Both the position numbers and the translations under genes were made by a program. The notes under the pieces are model-generated. The model was not told where the DNA came from. It ran no database searches and worked only from the letters and a program-made list of their open reading frames with translations. From Trichomonas vaginalis G3 (lineage: Eukaryota; Parabasalia; Trichomonadida; Trichomonadidae): a stretch of DNA of 64,000 nt. How positions within the stretch are numbered: position 1 is the stretch's first letter; each line of letters opens with the position of its first letter. Shown in pieces: positions 1 through 10,400 of the stretch. The stretch spans positions 5,890,001 to 5,954,000 of the forward strand of contig NC_067203.1 of the NCBI RefSeq assembly GCF_026262505.1, given 5' to 3'.

Positions 1-1
1 C

Positions 2-1129
2 AACGAAGTTTTTAACTACATTTTCTACAAAGAATACAATATAGTCTTGAATGAAAATGGGAGAAAAAATTTTAACGATTTTGAAGATTCTCATTATTCA
101 TCTGATATTCACGAACAAAATACAATTCACAGATCTATTATGTATGATGACAAAATATCATTGATAATTTTTACAGAAAGCGAAGGATTTGATGAAAATC
201 AAAAATTAAAAAGTAAATTATATCCATATTCATATGAAGGTATTTCATTACTTGAATTATGTTGTTATCATGGATCTGTTGATTGTTTTAAGATCTTAAT
301 AACGAAATTTCAATCAGAAATCACTCCAGAATGTCTTAGATATTCTTTTTTGAGCGGAAATCAAGCCATTCTGAATGAATGCTTGAAAGTACAAAAACCA
401 GATTATGAATGCATGGAATATGCAATTATTTCACACAATATTGATTTTGTCACATTTTTGATGAATGAACACAATATAAACATTGATTTAGAATTGTGCT
501 ATAAATACAATAATCTTCAATCATTTTTAGTTTACTTAGATCAAACAAATGATATCAACACATGTTTTGTTTATTCTTCGAATTTCCATCTTTCATCACT
601 TTTAGAATATTTTATTTCAAATGGTGCAGATATCAATGCTGAAGGCAAATATGGATGTACCTCTCTTCATCTAGCAGCCAGTAATAATTGGAAAGAAACT
701 GCAGAAATTCTTATTTCAAATGGTGCAGATATCAATGCTAAAGACGATTATGGATGGACCCCTCTTCATTATGCAGCCAGTAATAATAGTAAAGAAACTG
801 CAGAAATTCTTATTTCAAATGGTGCAGATATCAATGCTAAAGACGAAGATGGACGTACCCCTCTTCATTATGCAGCCAGAGAAAATAGGAAAGAAACTGC
901 AGAAATTCTTATTTCAAATGGTGCAGATATCAATGCTAAAGACGAAGATGGATGGATCCCTCTTCATCTAGCAGCCAGTAATAATTGGAAAGAAACTGCA
1001 GAAATTCTTATTTCAAATGGTGCAGATATCAATGCTAAAGACGATTATGGATTTACCCCTCTTCATTATGCAGCCAGTAATAATTGGAAAGAAATCCTTA
1101 ATTCAAACAAGACAAGACTGTCAAGTTGA
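2..1129 (+). CDS. Ankyrin-repeat protein with DUF3447-type region, 5' end outside window
   Basis: The frame is open from base 2 and the first residues align with the middle of the paralogue at 23794-25353, so the true start lies left of the window. About 375 residues are visible. The first 190 or so form the degenerate helical region typical of trichomonad DUF3447 ankyrin proteins (motif LLELCCYHGSVDCF). Four full 33-residue ankyrin repeats follow (core TPLHYAASNN.KETAEILI) and a fifth that is cut. In the fifth, about 9 bases are missing after KE, and the protein ends in an unrelated tail, NKTRLSS. Ankyrin arrays bind proteins; no partner can be named. Repeat units are nearly identical at DNA level, which points to recent duplication. 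Family assignment is secure, function unknown. Confidence 0.85.
   Translation, partial: NEVFNYIFYKEYNIVLNENGRKNFNDFEDSHYSSDIHEQNTIHRSIMYDDKISLIIFTESEGFDENQKLKSKLYPYSYEGISLLELCCYHGSVDCFKILITKFQSEITPECLRYSFLSGNQAILNECLKVQKPDYECMEYAIISHNIDFVTFLMNEHNINIDLELCYKYNNLQSFLVYLDQTNDINTCFVYSSNFHLSSLLEYFISNGADINAEGKYGCTSLHLAASNNWKETAEILISNGADINAKDDYGWTPLHYAASNNSKETAEILISNGADINAKDEDGRTPLHYAARENRKETAEILISNGADINAKDEDGWIPLHLAASNNWKETAEILISNGADINAKDDYGFTPLHYAASNNWKEILNSNKTRLSS
612..1106 (+). repeat. 99-bp in-gene tandem repeat encoding ankyrin units
   Basis: The string AATGGTGCAGATATCAATGC recurs about every 99 bases, five times, inside the ankyrin gene. Units differ at only a few positions, mainly at the codons before the TPLH motif. 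This is a recently amplified array of one ankyrin repeat per unit. Confidence 0.85.
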
Positions 1130-1223
1130 ATTTCGTAAAGGCAAAGGTTCAAGAGCGGGTCGCCATATTTTTCATTTATTTATTTATAATAATAAAGACT
1201 CATATTTCCAGACTATACTTGTT

Positions 1224-1278
1224 AAAATAACGTACAATTGCCAAGGCAATTTTGGTTTTGGCAATTGTACGTTATTTT
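1224..1278. repeat. Perfect 21-bp inverted repeat with 13-nt loop
   Basis: Bases 1224-1244 are the exact reverse complement of 1258-1278 (arm core AACGTACAATTGCCAA). The hairpin sits about 95 bases after the stop of the left ankyrin gene and is followed by a run of T. It could be a small MITE remnant or a transcript 3'-end structure. Neither is proven. Confidence 0.8.
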
Positions 1279-1514
1279 TTTTCGCACTGATTTGAGTGAA
1301 TTGAATCAACTAACAAAAAAATCCAAACATGTGTTACATTTCCTAAAGGAAACACTTGCAAAATGCATTGCTTTAGCTAATTCATCTGAAATATTTATTA
1401 AAAACAGATTATCGTAAATTTATTTTTTTTATTAATCCATCGATTTACAAAAAAATGAATAAAACAAAATATACAAAAAATTTTATTATCATGTATGATA
1501 GATTTATTAATACA

Positions 1515-3008
1515 TTAAAGTTCGCTGATAATTGGTGTTTCTGGAACTTCTTCTTCCACATCATCCTTATGGTCAACATCCATTTCGGATTGCTTGATCT
1601 CCAATTTATCTTTACTATCGACTGCATCCTTGGCCCAGATAAGACTGTGCAAAGTTGGAATCAAAGGGACAAGTAGAACAATAGCCGAGCATACATCATT
1701 CGACATACATGCGAAAAACAAACGAACGACGTTATGTTTGTTCGTAAAATAAAATGCGATCGCCATTGCAGGCCACATGGCTATTTGCGTGACAAATGAG
1801 CCAATGAAAGCCCATACAGGCCTTTCGCATACTTGTAGTAAAGCCGTAATGATGTATTGTAAAGAACATAATGGACATGTTGTCCAATAAGGAAGAGTGC
1901 ACTTCCAGAACCTTTCTATGAACAATTCATCCTTTGAGAATATTTTTGCGATTGGTTTGTTTGCTGAATATAACAAAATTGTGAGAATCGCAGCTGTTCC
2001 TATAACAAGCCATGAAGTATGAGCAAATAAGAACAAAACTCTTCTCTTTCGCTTGGCTGCAAAGGCAAATGATCCAGAAGGTAGGAATCCGGACGTTGCA
2101 GCCATGAAAAGGGCGATCGCAATCTGGTAGATTCTATTGTAGGCATTGTAAAGAGCCATCATGATATTAAACTCGTGTTCTGAGCCGCATGATGATGCAA
2201 TGCACTTTTGGAAGACAATAGATGGTAATGTGGCTGAAACAGCGCCGACCAACGAAGGTAATCCGATTTTTAGTGTCTGCCAAAGCTCTGGTGAAGGTTT
2301 TTTGAGGAACATGTTAAACTTTGGCTGTGAGGTAAACTTTCCTCTAAACATGAAGATGAAAAGAAAGATTCCTGGAACAAATTGAGAACAAATTTGACTC
2401 AGGGCAGCACCTCGGATACCAAGTTTGCATCCCAAGATGTACAATGGATTGAATACACCGGCATTGAGTATTAATGATGAAATTTGTACGATGGCAAATG
2501 TGTATGTTCTGCCTTCGGCTTGAATGCAGCCACAAAGCATTAAATAAATACAGGTAATGAGGGTGCAAGCTACCAATGGAATCAAATAGTCTTTTCCAAG
2601 CTGTACAACTTCGGCTGAAGCCCCTAACCATTTCATGAATGGGCCAGAAACAGGAATTAATATAGCAGGAAGCAAGATGGCAAAGAATATTGAAACTCTA
2701 ATCATATCAACTATGATTTGAGCTGCTGCATCGCCGCGGTGTTCTCCGAAAAGTGCTGCAACTTTAGATGCGCAGCACGTTGAAAGATAGAAACCACAGT
2801 TCATTGAAAGAGGATCAATTGTAGTTGTTGAGGCTAAGGCAGTTGTTGCAAGTTCGGACACGCCAAAGCGTAACCAAATTGTATTTACGAAACCATACAA
2901 TGAAGTCGTGACTTGACTTACCAATGGGCCAATACTTAGGACAAGAATTGTGCTGAGGGCGCGTGTTCCACCGAGAATTTGGTCTTCGCGCGTCTTCTCC
3001 TCACTCAT
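1515..3008 (-). CDS. MATE-family (MatE) multidrug/toxin efflux transporter
   Basis: The 497-residue protein has about 12 hydrophobic segments in two halves, the layout of the MatE family, which exports organic cations or other small molecules in exchange for H+ or Na+. The N-terminal part carries the family pattern of a GP..S....LYGFV.T.W helix. Length fits eukaryotic MATE proteins. The C-terminal 45 residues are charged, acidic and probably cytosolic. The ATG at 3008 is preceded by a TCATT initiator whose A lies 8 bases upstream, so the start is well supported. The family has several members in trichomonads; the substrate here is not predictable. Confidence 0.88.
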   Translation of the reverse strand: MSEEKTREDQILGGTRALSTILVLSIGPLVSQVTTSLYGFVNTIWLRFGVSELATTALASTTTIDPLSMNCGFYLSTCCASKVAALFGEHRGDAAAQIIVDMIRVSIFFAILLPAILIPVSGPFMKWLGASAEVVQLGKDYLIPLVACTLITCIYLMLCGCIQAEGRTYTFAIVQISSLILNAGVFNPLYILGCKLGIRGAALSQICSQFVPGIFLFIFMFRGKFTSQPKFNMFLKKPSPELWQTLKIGLPSLVGAVSATLPSIVFQKCIASSCGSEHEFNIMMALYNAYNRIYQIAIALFMAATSGFLPSGSFAFAAKRKRRVLFLFAHTSWLVIGTAAILTILLYSANKPIAKIFSKDELFIERFWKCTLPYWTTCPLCSLQYIITALLQVCERPVWAFIGSFVTQIAMWPAMAIAFYFTNKHNVVRLFFACMSNDVCSAIVLLVPLIPTLHSLIWAKDAVDSKDKLEIKQSEMDVDHKDDVEEEVPETPIISEL

Positions 3009-3013
3009 TTTTT

Positions 3014-3018
3014 AATGA
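3014..3018 (-). promoter_or_regulatory. Initiator (TCATT) of the MATE gene
   Basis: TCATT on the minus strand places the +1 A at base 3016, 8 bases before the ATG. This matches the T. vaginalis initiator consensus TCA+1 Y W and the short leaders usual there. Confidence 0.65.
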
Positions 3019-4383
3019 TTCAAATTTCATAACCATTCAAACGATTCAATTCAAAATAATTTATATCATGGTCATTGAATAATGCTCCACGCAGACATCA
3101 ATTTTCAATCTTTATTTTTTTTTCGTAAAATTTTGAAAAGCGAACTATTGTTAAAAAAAAGATGTTAACATTCTTATATCCTGTTATTTTTCAAAATCAA
3201 TAATTTCCTTTCAATTAAAAATCTCTTAAAATAGACATGAGAATTCGAAATATACCTGAAGGAAGAAATAACTTTTTCATAGATCTACAATTTTGGGTTA
3301 AAGTATTCAATTCGTATCGTTTTGAAACAGCTTTGAATTTGGCAATTCTATCATAACCATCATTAGAATTATCTTTATTTAAAACTCTATTCCCGATACT
3401 AATAATAATAACTCTGAAATCGAATATTTTCGGTTTTACTTCATGAGAAATTACCTATTTATCAGGTAGGATTCGTATTCAAGCAAAGTGATTAAATAGA
3501 CTTTCTGGTTAGTAAAAGACTTATTCTGGCAAATTCTTTGGATTTTGGCAAATTATTGTTTATCAATTGCTAAACTTTTTTTGAATTTACTTATCTTTGA
3601 ACAATATATAGATAATACTAATGATTCTTCGGGACCATTCAACCACAGGTTTGCCCAACCTTGATAAAATTTAGATCTTTTGCCTGGCCTTAAAAAATAA
3701 AAGCAAACGAGTTTGAAACTTATTGATACTTAATTATGCGTGAATTTGGAAGCAAAAAAATTATATTTAGTAGAATGTCAGCCAGAATATGACCATAGTG
3801 TAGTTATATAAGATAATGGACACGAACAAAAAGAGAGAGTTTTCAAATGGATAAAGACATAAATGATTGAAGCGAATGCAAAAGAATTATCAAATTTCGT
3901 TAAGTATTGCCCATAGATACTGGATTTGAATATCAATATTAATATACTATTCATGAGTTGGAACATTTTTATCTTTATGGGCTACTGGCAATACTTTTAC
4001 TAAATTCATCAGAAAATTTATTGAAAATATTATAACCACATATTTCCTTAACTCGTATATAACAACAAAAATCATAGTCAGAGATCAAAACATCTGACAA
4101 GTTTTTACCTTTAGTCGAAATAACAATAAAAACATCTTGATCAATAAAATTTGTTTACAATAACCGCCATTTTTCTTGCCCTGTGCATTTCTCCATGATA
4201 ATAATAATGGAATTACGGACACTCATAATCTCAATTTCATTATTCCATTCAATTTTTCTGAAATTTGCGGAAATATTTTTAAATACGGGAGTTATCGCCC
4301 CGTTCGCATCAACATCTTGATAGATCCAAGTGTTCCTCGCCTGCACATTTGTTCTTTATTGATTTACATTTTTCATCAGAAAA
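3019..4383. other. Intergenic region between divergent MATE and BEACH genes
   Basis: No intact gene is visible. Around 3750-3930 on the plus strand, one frame gives three short coding-like stretches (for example ECQPEYDHSVVI, then KERVFKWIKT) broken by stop codons. These may be a decayed gene but match nothing I can name. Confidence 0.4.
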
Positions 4384-4390
4384 AACGATA
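4384..4390 (+). promoter_or_regulatory. Myb-recognition-element-like AACGATA
   Basis: AACGATA lies 45 bases upstream of the BEACH gene ATG. It resembles the ACGATA core bound by Myb proteins at the T. vaginalis ap65-1 promoter. No strict initiator is seen near this start, so the motif could matter, but a 7-base match is weak evidence. Confidence 0.35.
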
Positions 4391-4434
4391 AAAAATTTTT
4401 TTTTCTCCTACCGAAGAATTTTTTGAATTCAGAA

Positions 4435-7400
4435 ATGCAGGAAGAAGTATTTCCTCCTATTTCTCGTTCGAGAAGTACTCCCAAAATACATCCATTAGAA
4501 GATTTCTTTGAACTCCGTGCCGAAATTGAAAACATAGACCCTCAATTCGACAATTATATTCAAAATTCAGTAATTCGGTACATTCCTATACTGGATAAAC
4601 ACAAAAGAACACAATTCGAAGTATTAATTCAACAAGAAAATCGATTAAAATCCATATTCAACAAGTTTAATATGATTTCTTCAGAAGAAGAACGACATTT
4701 TATTGATCTACCGCAATTTATTATTAATTCAAAGTACTCTAGTAAGTTCTATACGCTGGTAATCTCATACTACATATTTTTATTGAGTATAGAACGAGAA
4801 TTACCAAGACAAGATTCTTATAAACTATTTTTACTAGATGTTTTCGAATCACACAATCAATATCCACGAAATCTTACTTCCTATGAATTCTACGTTTTGA
4901 AAAAGCTAATAAAAGGTTCTTTTTACCAAATAGAAAAAGAATACGATTATGTTCTTCTAGAATCATTTATGAAGTACATTACTAAGCTTCAATCTATATC
5001 ATTCACGATTGTACGTCCTCTGTATTCATATTTCAAGGTAATTCGACATTCTCATCACAAAAAATTAATTGAAGAGTTAAAATTGTTTTTACTTCATTTA
5101 TGTTTACGAAAAGACGAAAGCGTTGTTACTACAGATGGATCCTACGTTATTTCAATCATATCAAACGATTTGGCCGAATTAGATGCAATATCTCTTCAAA
5201 TTCTCGCCCATTTGACACATTGTACATCTCTTAACAATATAATCTTGGACGCGTTCATGTCTATACCTCTACCTTTGTTTACAATGATTACAAGACATTA
5301 TGAATTTTTAGATTCACAATACAAGGAACCGGAATATCCAAAAGAGATTCCCCCTGTAATATACAATCTCAACGGTTTCAGTTTCATGGAGAAAAAACGA
5401 TCAGAATTTAATAATGGATTTAATAACCCAAAATTTAATTTAATTGCCACGAAATCAGACATAACAACATATCTACCAAAGCACATAAAAGAGGCCTGTC
5501 TAAAGATTGCTTCTTGTTTTCAGGACGTTGATTCAAAATATAATGTTCATTTCGTAAAATCATTAGTCAAAATACTTGAAACATCCAAAGGAACATTTTT
5601 TCATGTCGAAATGTGCACTGTTTTCCTTTATATCCTTCTTTTAGTGGCATCTGTTTATCCATCGAAAATTACTTTGAGATTGTTCCTTGATACGGCTCTG
5701 TTCAATCCAGCAATAACAGTATTCGACAAAAACAATAAAAATGATCAAATTATGACACTAAGAAACACATATTTTGAGTTATTATACAAATGTGTGCCAA
5801 ATGAAGTTTCTTATGTTCTGGAACGTTGTAAAGGATATCCATTGTTGTTTGCTGAAGTTATTCTTAGAATTTACGAAGATATTGAAAAATATGATATTTT
5901 AAGATTCGTAAAAGAAGCAGCTCTTAATAATATCATACAGACTGCACATCATCTATTACAAATATATGATGAAAATGTCGATATCTTTGAAGCAAGACAA
6001 ATAATTTTTATTTTTATGTCTTATTTAATAGAATCTCCTCAAAGTGCATTGGCATGTTTCTCTACTAGATGTTTTACAGATGGTTTCCTATGGTTTGTCT
6101 ACGAAGAAGACATAACAACCACAATAATCAGATTAATTAGGGATGGAATCAGTATTTTACCTTTCTCTCATACTCTTGAAATGACTGTTTCATACATCAG
6201 TCTTTTGTTCAAGTCATTTAAGAGATACATTGAAACAGACAACAGATATCTCATTTTGGCCGAAGAGTTGGCAACGAACATTGTATATGCATTACGTGTG
6301 AATTCAGCTCTTGCAACTCTTTTTGAACCGAATTTGCATCATTTCCTGTTGTTAATTCAAAAAATTAAATCAGAAAAAATTATTGATGCATCGTTCTACT
6401 TCATTGACCTTCTATCCCACAGCCAGAAGAACTATAGCATCAATATCACAGCATTACGTGACTTTACGAAGGCAATTAAAAACACTTATGGAGATAACCC
6501 TCCATATTCCGTTTTTAAGCACTTACATTCACTTCTATCCGGACAATATTCTAAATTAGATGACTTACAGTTCATTATTCGTGAAAATTCTGCAATTCCG
6601 TTGATGATATCTTGTTTTGGCTGTTCCAACTTGTTCCCAAAGATTCTCAAGGAGTTCAGGAACCTCTGTGAGTTCTCTTTTTACAATAAAACAGCCTGCC
6701 ACAATGGAGATTTGGACTACATTTTACTTAAATTCGTTTCAAAACGAAAAAGTCGGGCCATTGTCTCATATAAGAGCGTTGATATCGAGATATCTATCGA
6801 TTTGTCGCTTGTTGAAGAGCTGATTTTCCCTCTTTTAGTCTTAATTTCCTCACAAAGGTCAAATGCAAGCATTGCAACGCTATATATGAAACTTATGATA
6901 AGGGATATTGATGATACATCAATTCTCACATGCCAAACTGTATCAATGATCCTTCAAAACTGTTTTTCAAAGCCAAGACCTTATATTCCAATCGGAACAA
7001 TACATCCTATCTTCACAGTATCAAATATCCCAATACGAGGTATCGAAGAAGGTTTCACAATTTACTTCAGATGCTATGTAGATCTTCAAAGTCTCGAATT
7101 AACTAAATCTGTTTTGAATTTAATTAAATTGGTCGACCAAACAGATACAAAACTCACATTTTACATAGAAGGGAAGACGGTCAACGCTTCATTCGAGACA
7201 AACGATGCAATTGCGAACGTAATTCTCGTTCCTCAGGTTCCAAACAACTGGTTTGACTTAGCCGTGTCATGTAGCTACATCTACGACTCAGAGGGATTCC
7301 AATCTATCGCAATGGTTCCGTATTTGAATGGAACTCCCGATGTACAATTCGATTTAGGTTCTCAAAGCTTCGAAGAAGAGAATTTGACGCTTGTTATCGG

Positions 7401-10400
7401 TGGTTCCGATGGCGGCGATAGATCCTTGATCACTCAGAACCTCGGATCTATCGGAGACATCAAGATTTACACTAGATCTTATCAAGCATACGAAATTGTA
7501 AACCTTTTGCATGCCCAGAGAGACAAGACGAGTGAACTATTCACTACAGAGATGATGTCTCTTGACTCCCAGAAGTATGAATACGCGTTACCTTTCGAGA
7601 ATTCTCCGAATGCTTATATTAGGTTTGTTTCTAATGACGCAATGCCACATGATTTCCTTTGGTGTGCTGCCGATTACGGAATTGTTAATGATTTGGTGAT
7701 ATTCTTCCGAGAAAACCCGAAAAATTGCCCAGAAAATTTTCCAGGTTTCTTATTTGACATAATGACATTGATTTTCATGTACAGTGAGAAATCCCAGTCA
7801 TCATTTAGCGGAACTACCGATATACAGAGGTTCCTGTTCTCAAATCCTCACGTATTAAGCTCAAATACTTTCTTCTGTACGGTTTCAATTTTGAAATCTC
7901 TGACCATTCAAAAGTTGATCGTCGAATGGTTGACAAAAATTGTTTTGAACATGTGGATATGGATACAAGCTCCTCATGAAGATCTATATCGCATTGTTTA
8001 CTTTCTTTCTCATTTCATGTCAAAACAATTTTTCGATATCTTCAGTAGTATATCGATATTATCCATTCTTTGCGACCAATTTTACCTTTTATTCTGTTTC
8101 CAGAACGAAGAAGACTTCTTAAAAGGAAATTCTTCAATATTAGTACCAGAAAACCAAAAAGCAGACATGTTTGCGCATGTTATTTCAAAGATGCCCACTG
8201 AAACATTGTTTAAATGCAGAGAACAGTTCTTTGGAATGATATGTAACTTGATTCCTTACAAATGTGACAGATTCGACATCCAAACCATCGTAATGCATCT
8301 GTTTTCAGCAAAGGATATATATACTAAGCTCTTTTTCATGAAATTCATGAATTGTATCCCTGATATGATATTAAAAAGTTATAATGAGCGAATGAATACA
8401 GTTACAAGGCTCAAAGAGTACTTAACTAGCACAAATGTTGAAGTTGTCACCACGACAATCATTCTAATCCTCAGATTATGCCCTGATTTCCTTCAAATGC
8501 TGAGTTTATCAATAGTTTCAATAGTTAAGAACGTTCCAATCGACCAATTATACCTCCAATTGATCGATTACATCTTCTACTATCCTTTCCTTATCCAAGT
8601 TGTCTGTTTAATCGCAATAAGACTCGATAATAATCTGAAAAGAAAATGTGTTGAAGTTTTTGACGCTTTTCTTACGAATTCAGAGGATTATTCGGGCTTT
8701 GTAAGCAAGAACTGGTTCGTATGGCCTCTGATGTTCGCGTTTGGAACAAGTATTGATGAACAAGCCGTGATTGGAACTTTAATTGGGAAAATCTTACCGT
8801 TTTCCAACGATTTCGATGATGATTTGATATCTATACTAGCAGTATATAATGCATTGGAGTCGTTTTCAAGGTCAAAGATAGAATTTGTTGGAGTTTCAAT
8901 AATTCAAAATATTTTATCATCTCCCAAGTTCAAATCCAACATTTCTTTGATTGCAGACACTATATTCATGCATGGAAAGACCAATAATCTTAATATAACA
9001 CTCAGCGAAGAATTTTCATGTTCAATATTCCACGAAAACGTTGATTTTGCTGACAATTTTGATAAAGATAGATACCAAGTGATGATAGAGGACATAAAAA
9101 CACCGGATTCTTTCTTGAATTTCCTCGAAAAAGATGCGAAAAATCTGAATAACATCTTTATCATAAGAACAAACGAGTCAGGCAAGTGGATTGACAAACA
9201 GAAAGCCATGCTGATCAATTCTTATCTGTTAGAAAACAATTTACAACTTCATAACTTATATATTGAGTATTTCTTGCGGAGATCCACGAAAGAAATCAAT
9301 TGTGAAGACATTTTGAAGCAAGACATGTTCAATGACGCCATGATAACTAACTACAACCAAAAATACCAAGAATCTATTTCTCAAATCTCCACTTGGTTGA
9401 GTTCTCTGTTGAATGATGTGACGGCCTTCAAAGAAATATCAACATTAGCAGGCGATTTTGCCCTTATATCCAACACAAGAATCGAAATTGACATTCAAGA
9501 GGTCGTAAACTTCACTTTCATGCCTCCTAAGGCTGAAATAATGCTAGTAAAGGACAGGACATCTTGTTTCTGTCTCTGTCCGATGAAATTGAAGCGAAAA
9601 ATCCATAATCCTAAAAAATATTTCGATCTTACCGAAGAAGGACAAGTTCTTTATCAACATTCGTGCAATTTAATCAAATTGAATTCGACAACTCTATACA
9701 TGTTCCAGCTTTTTACTAACGAAATCCACTTAATTTCGTCAGATAAGGAGAAAACCATCCAAAATGGGGACATTTATATGGTCTTGACACGAAGATTCGA
9801 TAACAGAGAGACCGGTATCGAAATATATCTGGAAAATGGTCGAAGTTACCTTATAGATTTTGTAAATGACGAACATCCAACATGTATCAACGCATTCATG
9901 CAAGCGAAGACACCGAAAATGCAGATACTTCAGAGAATGGTCTCAGGAGAGACGTTTGCAAGGATGCACGCGACACAAAGATGGCAACAAGGTTTCATGA
10001 GCAATTTCGAGTATATCGTTAAGATGAATATTCTTTCTGGAAGGTCCTTTAACGATCCTTTCCTTTATCCGATCTTTCCGTCACTTTTATCTGATTTAAA
10101 TAATCTTCATGCGATTCAAGATTTCACTAACATCAAAAAATGGTTGCCACCACTTCTTGATAGGACAATATTACCAAGAGATCCATCAAAACCCCTTTCT
10201 TCCCTTGAAGAAACTTTGACAACAAATAAATTTGTTGCTCCAGACTTCTTTTACTTCCCAGACGTCATAGATAACGATAATGAGCTTCCTAAATGGTCTT
10301 CCTCCAAATTCGAGTTCGTTTATAAGCTCAGAAAACTTTTGGAATCAGATTTTATCACAAAAATGCTTCCGACATGGATCGATTCGATCTTTGGCCTCAG

